Source: Actinoallomurus purpureus (GTDB taxonomy: Bacteria; Actinomycetota; Actinomycetes; Streptosporangiales; Streptosporangiaceae). Taken from it: 64,000 bases of DNA. The position numbers and the translations under genes are program-made. Below the pieces are notes generated by a model. The model did no database searches, had not been told where the DNA came from, and saw nothing but the letters and a program-made list of their open reading frames with translations. Location: the NCBI RefSeq assembly GCF_024055795.1, contig NZ_JAMXMY010000007.1, forward strand, positions 124,001 to 188,000, given 5' to 3'. How positions within the stretch are numbered: position 1 is the stretch's first letter; every line of letters starts with the position of its first letter. This document shows positions 62,101 through 64,000 of the stretch, piece after piece.

Positions 62101-63654
62101 GACGCCGCGCGGCTGCGTGACGCGCTTGGCGTCCCGCTGCCCGTCGGGGTGCCGGAGGCGTTCCTGGAGCCGGTGGCCGATCCGCTGGCCGACCTGCTCA
62201 GCCGGCACGCCCGGACGCACGGGCCGTTCCACGCCGCCGGCGTCGCGGCGCGGTTCGGGCTGGGCGTCGCGGTGGTGACCGACGGGCTGCGGCGGCTGGC
62301 CGCGGCGGGCCGGGTCGCGGAGGGCGACTTCACCCCGGGCGAGCGCGGCACGGAGTGGTGCGACGCGGGGGTGCTGCGGATGCTGCGCCGCCGGTCGCTG
62401 GCCCGGCTGCGGGCCGAGGTGGAGCCGTCGCCGCCGGAGGCGCTGGCCCGGTTCCTGCCGGCCTGGCACGGCATCACGGCGCGCGGCTCGGGTCCGCGGG
62501 GCATCGACGCGCTGGTGCACGCGATCGAGCAGCTGCAGGGCGCCGCGGTGCCCGCCTCGGCCCTGGAGTCGCTGGTCCTGCCCGCACGGGTCCCCGGTTA
62601 CTCCCCCACGATGCTCGACGAGCTGACCGCCTCCGGCGAGGTGGTGTGGGCCGGGCAGGGCGGGATGCCGGGCGGTGACGGATGGGTGTCCCTGTATCTG
62701 GCGGACACGGCTCCGCTGCTGATGCCCGAGTCCGCCGAGATCACGCTGACGCCGCTGCACGAGCGCGTGCTGGAGTCGCTGTCCGATGGCGGCGCGGTGT
62801 TCTTCCGTACGCTGTCCGACCGTGTCGGGTCCCTGAACGACCAGGAGCTCGTGACCGCGCTGTGGGACCTGGTGTGGGCGGGACGGCTCACGAACGACAC
62901 TCTCGCGCCGCTGCGCGCCCGGCTCGGCTCCGGCCGGACGGTGCACCGGTCCCGTACGCTTCGCCGGCCGGCGATGCCGTCGCGGACCGGGCCGCCGACC
63001 GTCGCGGGCCGCTGGTGGCTGCTGCCCGAGCCGGAGTCCGACACGACCCGCCGCGGGCACGCGCTGGCCGAGACGCTGCTCGACCGGTACGGCGTCGTGA
63101 TCCGAGGGGCGGTCATGGCCGAGCGGACGCCGGGCGGGTTCGCGGCGGTGTACCCGGTGCTGCGGGCGTTCGAGGAGTCCGGCCGGTGTCGGCGCGGGTA
63201 CTTCGTCGAGGGCCTGGGCGCGGCGCAGTTCGCGCTGCCCGGCGCCGTCGACCGGTTGCGGGCGACGCGTCCGGACACCGGCGCGCCGCGCGCCGTGGTC
63301 CTCGCGTCGACCGACCCGGCCAATCCCTATGGGGCGGCCCTGCCCTGGCCGGAGCGGTCCGGAGAGGTCGCGAGCGGGCACAAGCCCGGCCGCAAGGCGG
63401 GGGCCCTGGTCGTGCTGGTCGAGGGCCGGCTGACGCTGTACGTCGAGCGGGGCGGGAAGACCCTGCTGTCGTGGAGCGAGGACGACCTTCAGCCCGCCGT
63501 GGACGCGCTCGCCCTGGCCGTACGGGAGGGCGCGCTCGGACGGCTCACCGTCGAGCGTGCGGACGGCGCGTCCATCGTCGAGTCCCCGCTCGCCGCCGCG
63601 CTGGAGGCCGCCGGGTTCCATCCCACCCCGCGCGGCCTCCGTCTCCGCGGCTGA
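59167..63654 (+). CDS. lhr: Large DNA helicase Lhr
   Basis: This 1495-residue protein is a superfamily-2 DNA translocase with an N-terminal Lhr-core and a long C-terminal part, as in mycobacterial Lhr. Motifs seen: Walker A (VVAPTGSGKTLAAF), DEVH (VIVDEVHAVAATKRG), SAT (IGLSATVRPVSEVA), HHGSVSKEER and the RIGRAGHQVG arginine-finger motif. A winged-helix domain and the Lhr-CTD region follow (for example VHSPFGARVHAPWALAMAAR). Mycobacterial Lhr is DNA-damage-inducible and acts in repair. The start may be ATG 59152 or 59167. Confidence 0.95.
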   Translation: MTPIDRFSAATRAWFAGAFAAPTAAQAAAWEAISRGDNTLVVAPTGSGKTLAAFLWSLDRLASAPPEEDPKRRCRVLYVSPLKALAVDIERNLRAPLTGLRQTARRLGLAEPDISVAVRSGDTPADERRRFATRPSDILITTPESLFLILTSQAREALRGVETVIVDEVHAVAATKRGAHLALSLERLDALLERPAQRIGLSATVRPVSEVAAFLGGARPATAVQPPHEKEVELRISVPVEDMAELPPDPRAEDDSPLRGRNIWPHVEDAVLDLIESHRSTIVFANSRRLAERLSGRLNELAWERANGEALPQDFSPAEVMAQAGAARGAPADVVRAHHGSVSKEERAGIEESLKAGRLPAVVATSSLELGIDMGAVDLVVQVESPPSVAAGLQRIGRAGHQVGAVSKGVIFPKYRGDLVQTAVVAERMRDGEIEELRYPRNPLDVLAQQIVAMTAMDEWPVDELETLVRRAAPFATLPRSVLEATLDMLAGRYPSDEFGELRPRLVWDRVAGVLRGRPGGQRLAVTSGGTIPDRGLFGVFLVGEKSSRVGELDEEMVYESRVGDVFVLGASSWRIEDITPDRVLVSPAPGQPGKLPFWHGDAPGRPAELGRALGAFARGLSALEPDDARARLRASGLDDWASGNLLAYLAEQREATGYVPDDRTLVVERFRDELGDWRVVVHSPFGARVHAPWALAMAARLRERYGVEAQAVHSDDGIVLRVPDTGASFDETGAAPPAGDLAVFDPEEIERIVTDELGNSALFASRFRECAARALLLPRRNPGRRMPLWQQRQRAAQLLSVASRFPSFPIVLETVRECLQDVFDVPGLIALMRELASRKARLVEVETPVPSPFARSLLFGYVGAFMYEGDAPLAERRAQALALDSTLLAELLGQADLRELLDPEVIAEAGRELRRLTADRRARDREGAADLLRELGPLGTDELVERGVDPRWLVELEDSRRVIRVRIAGTERWAAIEDAARLRDALGVPLPVGVPEAFLEPVADPLADLLSRHARTHGPFHAAGVAARFGLGVAVVTDGLRRLAAAGRVAEGDFTPGERGTEWCDAGVLRMLRRRSLARLRAEVEPSPPEALARFLPAWHGITARGSGPRGIDALVHAIEQLQGAAVPASALESLVLPARVPGYSPTMLDELTASGEVVWAGQGGMPGGDGWVSLYLADTAPLLMPESAEITLTPLHERVLESLSDGGAVFFRTLSDRVGSLNDQELVTALWDLVWAGRLTNDTLAPLRARLGSGRTVHRSRTLRRPAMPSRTGPPTVAGRWWLLPEPESDTTRRGHALAETLLDRYGVVIRGAVMAERTPGGFAAVYPVLRAFEESGRCRRGYFVEGLGAAQFALPGAVDRLRATRPDTGAPRAVVLASTDPANPYGAALPWPERSGEVASGHKPGRKAGALVVLVEGRLTLYVERGGKTLLSWSEDDLQPAVDALALAVREGALGRLTVERADGASIVESPLAAALEAAGFHPTPRGLRLRG

Positions 63655-63663
63655 CCGGGGTGG

Positions 63664-64000
63664 TCAGCCGCAGTGCGTCCAGCCGCTCGTCCACGTCTGC
63701 GTCGGGGAGGAGCCGCCCCACCGGACGCACTTGTCCTTGGCGGGGAGCCGCACCGGCCCGGCGAAGAAGAATGGGGTGGTGGCCGACCGTGCGCCCTGCC
63801 CGCCGTCCTTGACCGCGAGCGACGCGGTCATGCTCTTCTTCTGGCCGGTGGACTTGGGCACCATGGTGACGACGCAGTTGCCGCCGTTGCCCCGGTTGTA
63901 CAGCAGATAGGCCGTCGCCTCACCGAGCGGGTGCCTTTCGATGACCTGGTAGCCGTTGCCGCACAGGCGCTCGGCGGTGTACGGGTTGGCCTTGGGGGGC
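63664..64000 (-). CDS. Spore-associated-protein-like secreted protein, 5' end cut by window edge
   Basis: The last 111 residues of a protein read in from the right edge. It contains NPYTAERLCGNGYQVIERHP, YLLYNRGNGGNCVVTMVPKS, FFAGPVRLPAKDKCVRWGGS and ends THCG. This fits the pattern I know from spore-associated protein A of Streptomyces (YTP..VCGSGY, LYN..NG.NC, YYAGPV, C.KWGG, HCG), an extracellular protein with paired cysteines. Signal peptide and start lie outside the window. Ends nine bases from the lhr stop, tail to tail. Confidence 0.75.
   Translation of the reverse strand, partial: PPKANPYTAERLCGNGYQVIERHPLGEATAYLLYNRGNGGNCVVTMVPKSTGQKKSMTASLAVKDGGQGARSATTPFFFAGPVRLPAKDKCVRWGGSSPTQTWTSGWTHCG

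Overview
This window is a piece of a high-GC actinobacterial chromosome, most likely from a filamentous, mycelium-forming actinomycete (Streptosporangiales or Streptomycetales grade). The evidence is the very GC-biased third codon positions, the DUF397 / XRE-DUF5753 / small HATPase regulatory trio, a WXG100-like gene cluster, a MT0933-type antitoxin-like protein, a spore-associated-protein-like secreted protein, DUF3046, and the order of the housekeeping genes. The species cannot be named from the sequence.

Layout. 0-4.8 kb (minus): the 3'-truncated comEC, comEA, a DegV protein and a TMEM175-type channel. 5.0-7.6 kb: two WXG100-like envelope/secreted proteins facing a YbaB/EbfC protein. 7.7-10.7 kb (minus): an imidazolonepropionase-like amidohydrolase and hflX. 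10.96-16.5 kb (plus): malate synthase followed by glcD-glcE-glcF, a coherent glycolate -> glyoxylate -> malate module. 16.8-23.2 kb (plus): an anchored secreted protein, an OmpR-type regulator and histidine kinase, then a GT2-GtrA polyprenol glycosyltransferase and an ArnT/YkcB-like glycosyltransferase; the last four are envelope functions and three of the junctions or near-junctions are tightly packed. 23.3-26.8 kb (minus): an oligopeptide binding lipoprotein and two permeases with no ATPase gene. 26.9-28.5 kb: DUF397 and XRE genes divergent from a small HATPase. 28.8-31.7 kb (minus): a TetR regulator and two acyl-CoA dehydrogenases that look like a heteromeric FadE pair.

31.9-41.3 kb: a secreted protein, miaA-dapF, a secreted lysozyme-like protein, an antitoxin-like protein, a LigB-like protein, miaB, and the gluABCD glutamate ABC transporter operon. 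41.4-53.3 kb is an accessory block: an S9 peptidase, a TrmB/LuxR-type regulator divergent from a 1342-residue S8 peptidase, two SDR proteins (one without the catalytic Tyr and Lys), a TIGR03086 protein, an ECF sigma factor with a SnoaL-like tail, and a trypsin-like peptidase. 53.4-63.7 kb: rny, an AraC-family remnant, recX, recA with a clear LexA box, a divergent ATP-grasp gene, DUF3046 and the large helicase lhr. The window ends in a 5'-truncated spore-associated-protein-like gene.

The housekeeping genes (hflX, dapF, miaA, miaB, gluABCD, rny, recX, recA) keep the usual actinobacterial neighbourhood, with accessory material placed between them. I saw no rRNA, tRNA, CRISPR array, transposase or prophage. 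The most informative non-coding signals are a 40-bp palindrome at 31752-31791, a 15-bp palindrome between the S8 protease and its regulator, three helically phased repeats at the XRE start, a strong intra-operon hairpin between gluB and gluC, and the LexA/RecA-NDp-like/DnaA-box cluster upstream of recA.
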